Source of the DNA: an uncultured Flavobacteriaceae bacterium | GTDB lineage: Bacteria > Bacteroidota > Bacteroidia > Flavobacteriales > Flavobacteriaceae | DNA length: 64,000 bases | Direction: 5' to 3' | Assembly: GCA_947501625.1 (NCBI GenBank) | Contig: CANMWN010000002.1 | Location: 620,001 to 684,000 of the forward strand | In this document: piece by piece, positions 26,186 through 33,958 of the stretch | Layout of the letters: the number at the start of each line of letters is the position of its first letter | How positions within the stretch are numbered: position 1 is the first letter of the stretch | Notes under the pieces: model-generated | The model's database searches: none | The model's input: only the letters and a program-made list of their open reading frames with translations | What the model was told of the DNA's origin: nothing | Made by a program: the position numbers and the translations under genes

Positions 26186-26682
26186 AATTCTAAACTATAT
26201 TTATGTTCATCAATTCCTAAATCTTCAGCAAAAATTATCTTTTGAAATTTAAACCCAGAAGATTTAATAATCTTTTCTGAAGCGATGTTTTCTGGAGCAA
26301 CACAGGCAATCAATTTTTTAAAACCTATTTTTCTCGCATATGCAATCATTCCATTCAATATTTCTTTCGCATATCCATTTCTCCAGTATTTTTCTAAAAA
26401 ACGATATCCAATTTCATCTTCACCTTTTTCATCTTTAACAAATGCTATAGTTCCTACAAACTCACTATCCGTTTTTCTTTCAATTGCGTAAATCCAAAAA
26501 TCATTAGTTGCTTCATCATACTTGTCAATTAATTCTGACAGTTCTTTCCTGTTCTCTTCATATGCCATTGGCTTTCCTCTTACAAATTGCATTACTTTTG
26601 GATTGCTTTGCATCTCATGAAAAGGCTCAAAATCCTCTTTTTTAAGTTTCTTAACGATTAATCGTTCTGTTTCAAATATCAT
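26182..26682 (-). CDS. GNAT-family N-acetyltransferase (RimJ/RimL-like)
   Basis: 166 residues from the ATG at 26682 (MIFETERLIVKKL, the typical RimJ-like start). A longer reading frame extends to 26745, but it would overlap the divergent mtaB gene and its promoter, and adds only unrelated hydrophobic residues. The acetyl-CoA binding region is EIGYRFLEKYWRNGYAKEIL (about 93-112), followed by FKKLIACVAPENIASEKII and SSGFKFQKI. Substrate unknown: a ribosomal protein N-terminus or a small amine. The ABM gene follows with a four-base overlap. Confidence 0.9.
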   Translation of the reverse strand: MIFETERLIVKKLKKEDFEPFHEMQSNPKVMQFVRGKPMAYEENRKELSELIDKYDEATNDFWIYAIERKTDSEFVGTIAFVKDEKGEDEIGYRFLEKYWRNGYAKEILNGMIAYARKIGFKKLIACVAPENIASEKIIKSSGFKFQKIIFAEDLGIDEHKYSLEL

Positions 26683-26693
26683 GAATAAAATTG

Positions 26694-26701
26694 TAAATTT
26701 G
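26694..26701 (+). promoter_or_regulatory. -7 promoter box before mtaB
   Basis: TAAATTTG, a match to TAnnTTTG, 19 bases before the mtaB ATG and outside the acetyltransferase gene when that gene starts at 26682. Confidence 0.6.
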
Positions 26702-26720
26702 CACCGATAAATGTACAAGA

Positions 26721-28055
26721 ATGAATGCAGATAAAAAAGTAGCATTTTACACTTTAGGCTGTAAATTAAATTTTTCAGAGACTTCGACTATCGCTCGTAA
26801 TTTTGTGAGCGAAGGTTTTGAACGTGTTGATTTTGAAGAAAAAGCAGATGTTTATGTGATTAACACCTGCTCAGTTACTGATAATGCTGATAAACGTTTT
26901 AAAACCATTGTAAAAAACGCCTTAAAGAAAAATGATGAGGCTTTTTTAATTGCTGTTGGATGTTATGCACAATTAAAACCCGAAGAATTAGCTGCTGTTG
27001 ATGGTGTAGATTTGGTTTTGGGAGCTACTGAGAAGTTTAACGTGACTAGTTATATCAATGATTTAACTAAAAATACGCATGGAGAAGTTCATTCTTGCGA
27101 AATTGAAGATGCCGATTTTTATGTAGGCTCCTACTCTATTGGAGATAGAACTCGTGCATTTTTAAAAGTACAAGATGGATGTGATTACAAGTGTACTTAC
27201 TGTACCATTCCACTTGCAAGAGGAATCTCTAGAAGTGATACATTAGAAAATGTCTTGAAAAACGCCAAAGAGATTTCTGAAAAAGGAATTAAAGAGATTG
27301 TGCTGACTGGAGTTAATATTGGCGATTACGGAAAAGGTGAATTTGGAAATAAAAAACACGAACATACTTTTTTAGAATTGGTAAAGGATTTGGATAAAGT
27401 TGATGGAATTCATCGTCTTAGAATTTCTTCTATTGAACCAAATTTATTGAAAGATGAAACTATAGATTTTGTCTCAAAATCTAATTCATTTGTTCCTCAT
27501 TTTCATATTCCTTTACAGTCTGGAAGTGATGAGTTACTTAAAAAAATGAAGCGTCGTTATTTAAGAAAAATATATACCGATAGAGTTCAAAAAATAAAAG
27601 AAAAAATGCCGAATGCATGCATTGGCGTTGATGTGATAGTTGGTTTTCCAGGAGAAACAGACGAACTATTTTTGGAAACCTACAATTATCTAAATGAAAT
27701 GGATATTTCGTATTTACACGTTTTCACCTACTCTGAAAGACCAAATACCGAAGCTGTTTTAATGAACGGAGTAATTCCAAAAAATGTAAGAGCAAAACGC
27801 AGCAAAATGTTACGTGGATTATCGGTAAAAAAACGTCGAGCGTTTTATGAAAGTCAATTAGGAAATACCTTAACTGTTTTATTTGAAAGTGAAAACAAAG
27901 AAGGATATATTCATGGATTTACCGAAAATTATGTAAAAGTAAAATCTCCTTGGAATCCTGAATTAGCGAACACTTTACACGACGTTACACTTACCAACAT
28001 TGATGAAGATGGCTTAGTTCGTTTTGATTTTGTAACATCTGAAATGACAGCATAA
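26721..28055 (+). CDS. mtaB: tRNA t6A37 methylthiotransferase MtaB
   Basis: Radical SAM enzyme that methylthiolates N6-threonylcarbamoyladenosine at position 37 of ANN-reading tRNAs; 444 residues. The N-terminal UPF0004 domain contributes three cluster cysteines (LGCKLN, NTCSVT, VGCYAQ). The radical SAM motif is DGCDYKCTYCTIPLARG near 150-166. PLQSGSDELLKKMKRRYLR and VDVIVGFPGETDE follow, and a TRAM-like C-terminus closes the protein. The CKLN rather than CQMN context favours MtaB over MiaB. A TTG-started hydrolase gene follows after one base. Confidence 0.96.
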   Translation: MNADKKVAFYTLGCKLNFSETSTIARNFVSEGFERVDFEEKADVYVINTCSVTDNADKRFKTIVKNALKKNDEAFLIAVGCYAQLKPEELAAVDGVDLVLGATEKFNVTSYINDLTKNTHGEVHSCEIEDADFYVGSYSIGDRTRAFLKVQDGCDYKCTYCTIPLARGISRSDTLENVLKNAKEISEKGIKEIVLTGVNIGDYGKGEFGNKKHEHTFLELVKDLDKVDGIHRLRISSIEPNLLKDETIDFVSKSNSFVPHFHIPLQSGSDELLKKMKRRYLRKIYTDRVQKIKEKMPNACIGVDVIVGFPGETDELFLETYNYLNEMDISYLHVFTYSERPNTEAVLMNGVIPKNVRAKRSKMLRGLSVKKRRAFYESQLGNTLTVLFESENKEGYIHGFTENYVKVKSPWNPELANTLHDVTLTNIDEDGLVRFDFVTSEMTA

Positions 28056-28056
28056 A

Positions 28057-28713
28057 TTGACTAAAACTCACATATATTGCGTTCCAGGTTTAGCAGCAAA
28101 TACTAAGATATTTGAGTTTATTAAATTTCCTATTGAGGAATATGAAGTTCATTTCTTAGAATGGCTCATCCCAGAATCAATAAATGAAACTATTGAAGAT
28201 TACGCTGCACGCATGTGCGAAAACATCACTGAAGATAACGTGATTTTATTAGGTGTTTCTTTTGGTGGTGTGATGGTTCAGGAAATGAGTAAAATCATCA
28301 AACCAAAAAAGACCATTTTAATTTCGAGCGTAAAAAATTCCAGTGAACTACCAAAACGATTGAAATTCACTAAACTTTCTAAAGCATACAAACTGTTTCC
28401 AGCCAAAAGTATTACTACCATTGAGAAATTTATGAGTTATACGTTTGGCAAAATGACAAAAAAACGTATTGAGCAATACCAAATTTATCTGTCTCAAAGA
28501 GATGAGTTGTATTTAAAATGGGCGATATACAATGTTCTACATTGGCAACAAAAAGAAACTTTAGAAAACATTATTCACATTCATGGAACTGATGATCACA
28601 TTTTTCCAATAAAGCATATCAAAGATTGTATTGAAGTCAAGAATGGTTCACATGTCATGGTTTTAACTAAGGCACCTGAAATCAACACTATTTTAACAAC
28701 TAGCATCAAATAA
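28057..28713 (+). CDS. Alpha/beta hydrolase
   Basis: 218 residues, cytoplasmic. The nucleophile elbow is LLGVSFGGVMVQEM (about 68-81, Ser in GVSFGG). A likely acid is in HGTDDHIFP and the catalytic His is in NGSHVMVL near 203. The N-terminus IYCVPGLAANTKIFEFI provides the oxyanion-type loop. Substrate unknown. Start is TTG at 28057, one base after the mtaB stop, and no ATG precedes the first strand, so translation is probably coupled to mtaB. Confidence 0.85.
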   Translation: MTKTHIYCVPGLAANTKIFEFIKFPIEEYEVHFLEWLIPESINETIEDYAARMCENITEDNVILLGVSFGGVMVQEMSKIIKPKKTILISSVKNSSELPKRLKFTKLSKAYKLFPAKSITTIEKFMSYTFGKMTKKRIEQYQIYLSQRDELYLKWAIYNVLHWQQKETLENIIHIHGTDDHIFPIKHIKDCIEVKNGSHVMVLTKAPEINTILTTSIK

Positions 28714-28801
28714 TAGTTGAGAACTCTGTGAAAATTATTTGGTTTCAATTGGTAATCTCTCAATAAAATTAGTATTATTGACTATCCCAAAACAATTGAT
28801 T

Positions 28802-29743
28802 ATGAATAGACCGATTAAATTTTTAGCAATCTTGAGTATTGTTTTTATTTCAGGAATACTAATAAATGCAACTCAAAACACTTCAGAAGAAAAAACACAA
28901 AGCATAGATGATACTGTTAAACAATCCGATAAAAACACTAGTGATTTATACGAAATAAAAGCACTCAAAATTCCAGAGAATTTGAGTTTTGCTGGAGAAA
29001 GAGTACCTATTGAAAACCCAGATATTAAAGAGCGTATGGATAGGGAATTATTGGTTAATACCTATTGGCAATCTAATGGCTTACTTATCATCAAAAGAGC
29101 AAATAAGATATTTCCAATCATAGAACCTATACTTGCAGAAAACGGAATTCCAGATGATTTTAAATATTTAGCAGTTGCAGAAAGTGCTTTACTAGTTAAT
29201 AATCCTTCATCTGCAAATGCATCTGGTCTATGGCATTTTTTACGTAGTACTGCAAAAGAAAAAAGGTTTAAATTGGAAGTAAATAATAATGTTGACGAAC
29301 GATATAATATTGAAAAGTCTACCAAAGCTGCTGCAATTTATTTAAATGCAGCTAAAAACAAGTTTGGTTCATGGACTCTGGCTGCAGCTTCTTACAATGC
29401 AGGAATAGGAAGAGTTTCTGGCAATTTAAAAACCCAACAAGTAGATAATTATTATGATGCATTATTGCCAGATGAAACTGAGCGCTATGTCTTTAGAATT
29501 TTAGCAATAAAGGAAGTAATGACACATCCTGAAAAATATGGTTTTACATTTGAAAAAGAAGATTTATACACACAACCTGAAACTTATACTGTTGAAGTAG
29601 ATACAGTAATTACCAATATTGCAGCATTCGCTCAAAAATTTGGAACAAATTACAAGACATTAAAAATTCATAATCCTTGGTTGAGAGAGAACAAATTAAA
29701 TAACAAATCTCGCAAAAAATACTATATCAAACTGCCAAAATAA
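28802..29743 (+). CDS. Lytic transglycosylase (MltD/Slt-type domain)
   Basis: 313 residues from ATG 28802 (MNRPIKFLAILSIVFISG signal or anchor). The SLT domain has LAVAESALLVNNPSSANASG with the catalytic Glu (about 120), then GLWHFLRSTAKEKRF, DERYNIEKSTKAAAIYL and LAAASYNAGIGRV. A C-terminal LysM-like segment (about 262-313) ends with YYIKLPK. It would cleave peptidoglycan glycan strands in the periplasm. A longer frame begins at TTG 28739, but the added residues do not fit a signal. The TauE-like gene starts directly after the stop codon. Confidence 0.92.
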   Translation: MNRPIKFLAILSIVFISGILINATQNTSEEKTQSIDDTVKQSDKNTSDLYEIKALKIPENLSFAGERVPIENPDIKERMDRELLVNTYWQSNGLLIIKRANKIFPIIEPILAENGIPDDFKYLAVAESALLVNNPSSANASGLWHFLRSTAKEKRFKLEVNNNVDERYNIEKSTKAAAIYLNAAKNKFGSWTLAAASYNAGIGRVSGNLKTQQVDNYYDALLPDETERYVFRILAIKEVMTHPEKYGFTFEKEDLYTQPETYTVEVDTVITNIAAFAQKFGTNYKTLKIHNPWLRENKLNNKSRKKYYIKLPK

Positions 29744-30127
29744 ATGAGCTCTAAAATGACACTAACAACTTTTATTTTATTAATGCTTATTGGACTATGT
29801 GCTGGAATGTTAAGTGGTCTTGTTGGTGTTGGCGGAGGCATTATAATGGTGCCAATGTTTGCATTTTTGTTAGGCATGACACAACATAACGCTCAAGGAA
29901 TGAGTCTTGCTGTAATGTTACCTCCAGTAACGCTTCTTGCCGTGTATAATTATCATCAAGCAGGACAAGTAGATTGGAAAATGGCTTTGGTAGCATCTGC
30001 AGTGTTTTTTGTTGGTGGATATTTAGGCTCAAAACTCGCTTTAAGAATTGACGAAGTTGTCTTAAAAAAAATATTTGGAGTGTTAATGCTTGTTGTTGCT
30101 CTTAAACTAATATTTTTCAGTAAATAA
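29744..30127 (+). CDS. Half-size TauE/SafE-family membrane protein
   Basis: 127 residues with four membrane segments, equal to one half of a normal TauE/SafE permease (about 250 residues, two repeats). The repeat signature is complete: GMLSGLVGVGGGIIMVPMF near 21-39 and GGYLGSKLALRIDEVVLKKIFG near 90-112. The frame is open to a normal stop, with no sign of a lost second half downstream, so it would have to work as a dimer. The family exports sulfite or organosulfur anions, but the substrate here is unknown. No gap separates it from the transglycosylase gene. Confidence 0.88.
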   Translation: MSSKMTLTTFILLMLIGLCAGMLSGLVGVGGGIIMVPMFAFLLGMTQHNAQGMSLAVMLPPVTLLAVYNYHQAGQVDWKMALVASAVFFVGGYLGSKLALRIDEVVLKKIFGVLMLVVALKLIFFSK

Positions 30128-30167
30128 TTTTTTTATATATTGCTCGTCTAATTTAAAACCCCACAAT

Positions 30168-30794
30168 ATGAAAAAGATTAGTTTTTTATGCATGCTATTA
30201 ATCTGTAGCATTGCTTTCTCACAAGAAAAAGAAGAAAAGAAAAAAAAGTCAAATGATGTCAATCCTATACGAATTGGTGTTAAAGTTGGTGTGCCAGATA
30301 TTGTTGCTGGAAACCTTGAATTTGTTACTCCATTGTTTGACAACCGAGTTGCACTATTCGTTGACTACTCAAAGTTTAGTGTAAATGAAGATGACGCCGA
30401 AGTAGATGCGAAATACTTTGAAGGCGGATTAAATATCTACTTTAACAATAAAGGCCGTGGATTGTATGTTTCGGCATCAATGTCTAACCTTAAAATTGAT
30501 GGTAAATATACCGATGCTGAAACTGTCAACGGAACTGTATATCAAGGTCAAGCAACTGGAGATTTACAAATCAAAACTACCAATCTAAAATTGGGTGCTA
30601 AACTTGGAAAGAAATTTTATTTCCGTATTGAAGCAGGTTATGGTTTTGGAGATATTCCACAAGAAATAGAAGTTACTGGTACTGAACAAGGAACTGGCAT
30701 GCAACAAACCGATTATGTTGAGATTCCTGATATCCCTGGAGTTTCTGAAAGCGGAATGATTGTTGCCAATATTGGGTTTGGTTTTTCATTCTAA
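30168..30794 (+). CDS. Putative outer membrane beta-barrel protein
   Basis: 208 residues with a signal peptide to about residue 18 (CSIAFSQ), a Lys/Glu-rich linker, then alternating-residue strands with Gly and aromatic residues, ending in GMIVANIGFGFSF, the aromatic C-terminus usual for small outer membrane barrels. No specific family recognised. It lies 40 bases after the TauE-like gene and is closed by a strong terminator. Confidence 0.75.
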   Translation: MKKISFLCMLLICSIAFSQEKEEKKKKSNDVNPIRIGVKVGVPDIVAGNLEFVTPLFDNRVALFVDYSKFSVNEDDAEVDAKYFEGGLNIYFNNKGRGLYVSASMSNLKIDGKYTDAETVNGTVYQGQATGDLQIKTTNLKLGAKLGKKFYFRIEAGYGFGDIPQEIEVTGTEQGTGMQQTDYVEIPDIPGVSESGMIVANIGFGFSF

Positions 30795-30812
30795 ATCAAA
30801 AATATATAAAAC

Positions 30813-30847
30813 AAAAAAAGCGATTGAAAATTCAATCGCTTTTTTTT
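30813..30847. terminator. Bidirectional terminator between 30168 and the nitronate monooxygenase gene
   Basis: AGCGATTGA (30819-30827) pairs with TCAATCGCT (30832-30840), flanked by A7 on the left and T7 on the right, so it can serve both converging genes. The right T-run overlaps the stop codon of the minus-strand gene. Confidence 0.9.
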
Positions 30848-31778
30848 ATAAACTATTCTTTACAGATTCATACTCATCAATAATCTCCTTAACTATTGTT
30901 GCAGCAGGTTTAATCTCATTTATCAAGCCAGCAATTTGACCAATTTCTAACTCGCCATCTTCCAAATCACCTTCAAACATTCCTTTCTTGGCTCTCGCTC
31001 TGCCCAACAATTCTTTCAACTGTTCAGGAGTTGGGTTTTGTGTATATAATTCTTTTACTTGATGATAAAATTTATTCTTAATCAATCGTACAGGAGCGAG
31101 TTCTTTCAAGGTCAATTCTGTTCCACCATCTTGTGTTTCAACCACAATATCTTTAAAATTTTGATGTGCTGATGATTCTTCACTAGCCACAAAACGACTT
31201 CCTACTTGTACAGCATCGGCACCTAAAATCATTGCAGCCAACATGCCTCTTCCTGTGGCAATTCCTCCAGCAGCAATCAATGGAATAGAAATTTTATCTT
31301 TCACCATTGGAATCAATGTGAATGTAGTTGTCTCCTCTCTCCCATTATGTCCTCCTGCTTCAAAACCTTCAGCAACAACAGCATCTACTCCGGCTTCTTG
31401 GGCTTTTAGTGCAAACTTTACACTACTCACTATATGCACTACTGTTATTCCTTTTTCTTTTAAAAATGATGTCCAAGTCTTTGGATTTCCTGCTGATGTA
31501 AAAACAATTTGTACACCTTCTTCAACTATAATGTTTATAATTTCATCTATCTGCGGATACAACATCGGCACATTCACTGCAAATGGCTTATCTGTCGCTT
31601 TTTTACATTTCTGAATATGCTCTCGCAACACTTCAGGATACATACTTCCTGCACCAATAATTCCTAATCCTCCAGCATTACTAACTGCTGATGCCAATTT
31701 GTAACCACTATTCCAAATCATTCCTGCTTGAATAAGCGGATATTTTATATTAAATAATTCTGTTATTCTGTTTTGCAT
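30846..31778 (-). CDS. Nitronate monooxygenase / 2-nitropropane dioxygenase family (FabK-like) FMN protein
   Basis: A 310-residue TIM-barrel flavoprotein. Motifs are the start YPLIQAGMIWNSGYKLASAV, GGLGIIGAGSM, FTSAGNP, the active-site region AEGFEAGGHNG (about 134-144) and phosphate-binding IPLIAAGGIATGRGMLAAM and GADAVQVGSRF. The group covers nitronate monooxygenases and the enoyl-ACP reductase FabK, which are hard to separate by eye; the GGHNG site and the length fit both. It follows mnmA by nine bases on the minus strand. Confidence 0.9.
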   Translation of the reverse strand: MQNRITELFNIKYPLIQAGMIWNSGYKLASAVSNAGGLGIIGAGSMYPEVLREHIQKCKKATDKPFAVNVPMLYPQIDEIINIIVEEGVQIVFTSAGNPKTWTSFLKEKGITVVHIVSSVKFALKAQEAGVDAVVAEGFEAGGHNGREETTTFTLIPMVKDKISIPLIAAGGIATGRGMLAAMILGADAVQVGSRFVASEESSAHQNFKDIVVETQDGGTELTLKELAPVRLIKNKFYHQVKELYTQNPTPEQLKELLGRARAKKGMFEGDLEDGELEIGQIAGLINEIKPAATIVKEIIDEYESVKNSL

Positions 31779-31787
31779 TCTATAAAT

Positions 31788-32975
31788 TTAAGAAATAACT
31801 CCGGAACCCAATAATTCTTCGTCTTTATACCAAGCCACAAACTGACCTTCGGTAATTGCTGATTGCTCGTTCTCAAAATAAACATACAAGCCTTTTTCAA
31901 CTTTATAAATCGTTGCTTTTTCTAATGCTTGACGGTAACGAATTCTTGCTTCTACTTCCATAGAATCACCATCTTTAAGCGCTAAATCTTCTCGTATCCA
32001 ATGCACTTCTTCATTAGTTACAAACAACACATTTCTATACAAGCCTCGATGATTCTTACCTTCACCTGCATAAATTACATTTTCATCTACATCGGTATCT
32101 AAAACAAATAATGGTTCTTTAGTTCCTCCAACTGCCAATCCTTTTCGTTGACCTTTGGTAAAATAATGCGCTCCTTGGTGTTTCCCTACAACTTTTCCGC
32201 TGTCTAAAGTATATTCATATTTAGTCGACAAATACTCCAACTCAGCCTCTTTATTCACAAACCTTGGAATTGATTTTCCATACATTTCAGATTCTGCAGG
32301 AACTTGAACAATCACACCTTCTTTTGGTTGTAATTTCTGCTGTAAGAAATCTGGCAAACGTACTTTACCAATAAAACAAAGACCTTGAGAATCTTTTTTA
32401 TCAGCAGTTACTAAATCTTGCTCTGCGGCAATTTTACGAACTTCTGGCTTTGTTAATTCGCCAATAGGAAATAAGGAAGTTGCTAATTGCTCTTGTGATA
32501 ATTGACATAAAAAGTACGATTGATCTTTATTGTTATCAACTCCAGAAAGTAACTGATATACTTTCTCTCCATCTTTTTCTAGTTCTCCTTTTCTACAATA
32601 GTGACCTGTTGCAACAAAATCGGCACCTAAATCTAGCGCGATTTTTAAGAATACATCAAACTTGATTTCTCTATTACACAACACATCAGGATTTGGAGTG
32701 CGTCCCATTTCATATTCACGGAACATATAATCCACAATCTTTTCTTTGTATTGCTCACTCAAATCAACAACCTGAAACGGTATTCCTAATTTCTCAGCAA
32801 CCAACATTGCATCATTACTATCATCTAGCCAAGGACATTCGTTAGAAATTGTTACTGATTCATCATGCCAATTCTTCATAAACAAGCCTATCACTTCATA
32901 GCCTTGTTGCTGCAATAAATATGCGGCTACACTACTATCTACACCTCCAGAAAGTCCAACAATTACTCTTTTCAT
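31788..32975 (-). CDS. mnmA: tRNA-specific 2-thiouridylase MnmA
   Basis: Adds sulfur to uridine 34 of Lys, Glu and Gln tRNAs; 395 residues. The PP-loop is [16 protein letters not shown] (7-22). The catalytic cysteines lie in [12 protein letters not shown] (about 101) and [10 protein letters not shown] (about 202), the pair that carries the persulfide. [15 protein letters not shown] and the [12 protein letters not shown] region complete the family pattern, followed by the C-terminal beta barrel. An exact TAnnTTTG box precedes it on the minus strand. Confidence 0.96.
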   Translation of the reverse strand: MKRVIVGLSGGVDSSVAAYLLQQQGYEVIGLFMKNWHDESVTISNECPWLDDSNDAMLVAEKLGIPFQVVDLSEQYKEKIVDYMFREYEMGRTPNPDVLCNREIKFDVFLKIALDLGADFVATGHYCRKGELEKDGEKVYQLLSGVDNNKDQSYFLCQLSQEQLATSLFPIGELTKPEVRKIAAEQDLVTADKKDSQGLCFIGKVRLPDFLQQKLQPKEGVIVQVPAESEMYGKSIPRFVNKEAELEYLSTKYEYTLDSGKVVGKHQGAHYFTKGQRKGLAVGGTKEPLFVLDTDVDENVIYAGEGKNHRGLYRNVLFVTNEEVHWIREDLALKDGDSMEVEARIRYRQALEKATIYKVEKGLYVYFENEQSAITEGQFVAWYKDEELLGSGVIS

Positions 32976-32997
32976 TTGTCACTAAAAATTAAGACTG

Positions 32998-33005
32998 CAA
33001 AGATA
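32998..33005 (-). promoter_or_regulatory. -7 promoter box before mnmA
   Basis: On the minus strand TATCTTTG (CAAAGATA on the plus strand) matches TAnnTTTG and lies 22 bases before the mnmA ATG. Confidence 0.6.
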
Positions 33006-33072
33006 GTGATAAGTTATAAGATATAAAAAAGAGACTATAGTTACTTAAACGAAGCCTATTGTATCTTTTTTA

Positions 33073-33148
33073 TTGGTTATATTGCAGTAAAATATCGTGC
33101 AGATTTATATATAAAATATTTACGCACGTAGTATTTGATTATAACCAA
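33073..33148. repeat. Nested imperfect palindrome upstream of the DUF6090 gene
   Basis: TTGGTTATA (33073-33081) pairs with TATAACCAA (33140-33148), and inside it CGTGC (33096-33100) pairs with GCACG (33124-33128). GTAAAATAT (33087-33095) can also pair with ATATTTAC (33116-33123) with one bulge. The element sits just before the ATG at 33159, in the longest intergenic gap of the window. It may be a regulatory hairpin or a remnant of an attC-like or other palindromic repeat; no second copy is seen here. Confidence 0.5.
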
Positions 33149-33158
33149 CAATTAACCA

Positions 33159-33917
33159 ATGATTAAATTCTTTAGAAAAATTAGACAAAACTTGCTAATG
33201 GAAAACAAAACTGGAAAGTATTTTAAATATGCTATTGGAGAAATCGTTCTTGTTGTTATCGGGATTTTGATTGCCCTGTGGATTAATAGCACCTACAATG
33301 ACTACAAAGAAAAGAAAGTTGAAAAAATAGTTCTGAATAATATTCTGGCAGATATTGAATCCGATTATAAACAATTAACAAAAATTGATTCTATTTACTC
33401 AAAACATATCAAAAAATTAAGAGAAGTTAGAACAGCATTTTTCAAAAATCAAAATGATTCAATAAAATCCTATATAAAACAACTGCATTATGGAGCTGAC
33501 ATTGAAGATCTTAACCCAAGGACGACTACATACGATGAAATGATTAATTCCGGAAAGTTATATAATTTATCAAATAAAAATTTAGTTGACTTATTTGTAA
33601 ACTACTATGAAATGCATGAGAATAACACGTATGAAAGGAGACAAGATCGGACTGAATTTAGAAATTTACATTATGCACCAGAAATGAATGATTACTGGTT
33701 ATTATATCACAATATTCGGCAAAATAACAAAAACGTTCCTGAATTAATCGAATCATTTGTCAAAAATAAAAACTCATTAGCCTATAAAACATTAAAGACA
33801 AATTCTGCTTATGGTTGTGACGTCATTAATAGAGCTATATCAGATATAAAAAAGATTAAAGAAGCAAATAGAAATTTGAAAAGCAAATTAGAAAGTGAAT
33901 TAGAAATAAAAAAATAA
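33159..33917 (+). CDS. DUF6090-type single-pass membrane protein
   Basis: 252 residues. The N-terminus has the hallmark of this Bacteroidota family: basic IKFFRKIRQNLLMENKTGKY followed by one membrane helix YAIGEIVLVVIGILIALWIN (about 25-44), then a long helical, Lys/Asn-rich extracytoplasmic part containing conserved-looking RTTTYDEMINSGKL near 125. Function is unknown in all members I know of. It stands alone between mnmA (divergent) and a TonB receptor (convergent), preceded by a palindromic element, so it may be a recently acquired accessory gene. Confidence 0.82.
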   Translation: MIKFFRKIRQNLLMENKTGKYFKYAIGEIVLVVIGILIALWINSTYNDYKEKKVEKIVLNNILADIESDYKQLTKIDSIYSKHIKKLREVRTAFFKNQNDSIKSYIKQLHYGADIEDLNPRTTTYDEMINSGKLYNLSNKNLVDLFVNYYEMHENNTYERRQDRTEFRNLHYAPEMNDYWLLYHNIRQNNKNVPELIESFVKNKNSLAYKTLKTNSAYGCDVINRAISDIKKIKEANRNLKSKLESELEIKK

Positions 33918-33958
33918 CATGTATGATTAATTGCTTTGTTATTTAACAAGATATAATC

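Noticed and set aside
26683-26745. Upstream extension of the GNAT acetyltransferase
   Set aside because: It would overlap mtaB and its promoter, and the added residues do not resemble the family N-terminus.
29744-30127. Truncated TauE/SafE pseudogene
   Set aside because: The single repeat is complete, begins at a good ATG, ends normally, and no remnant of a second half lies downstream.
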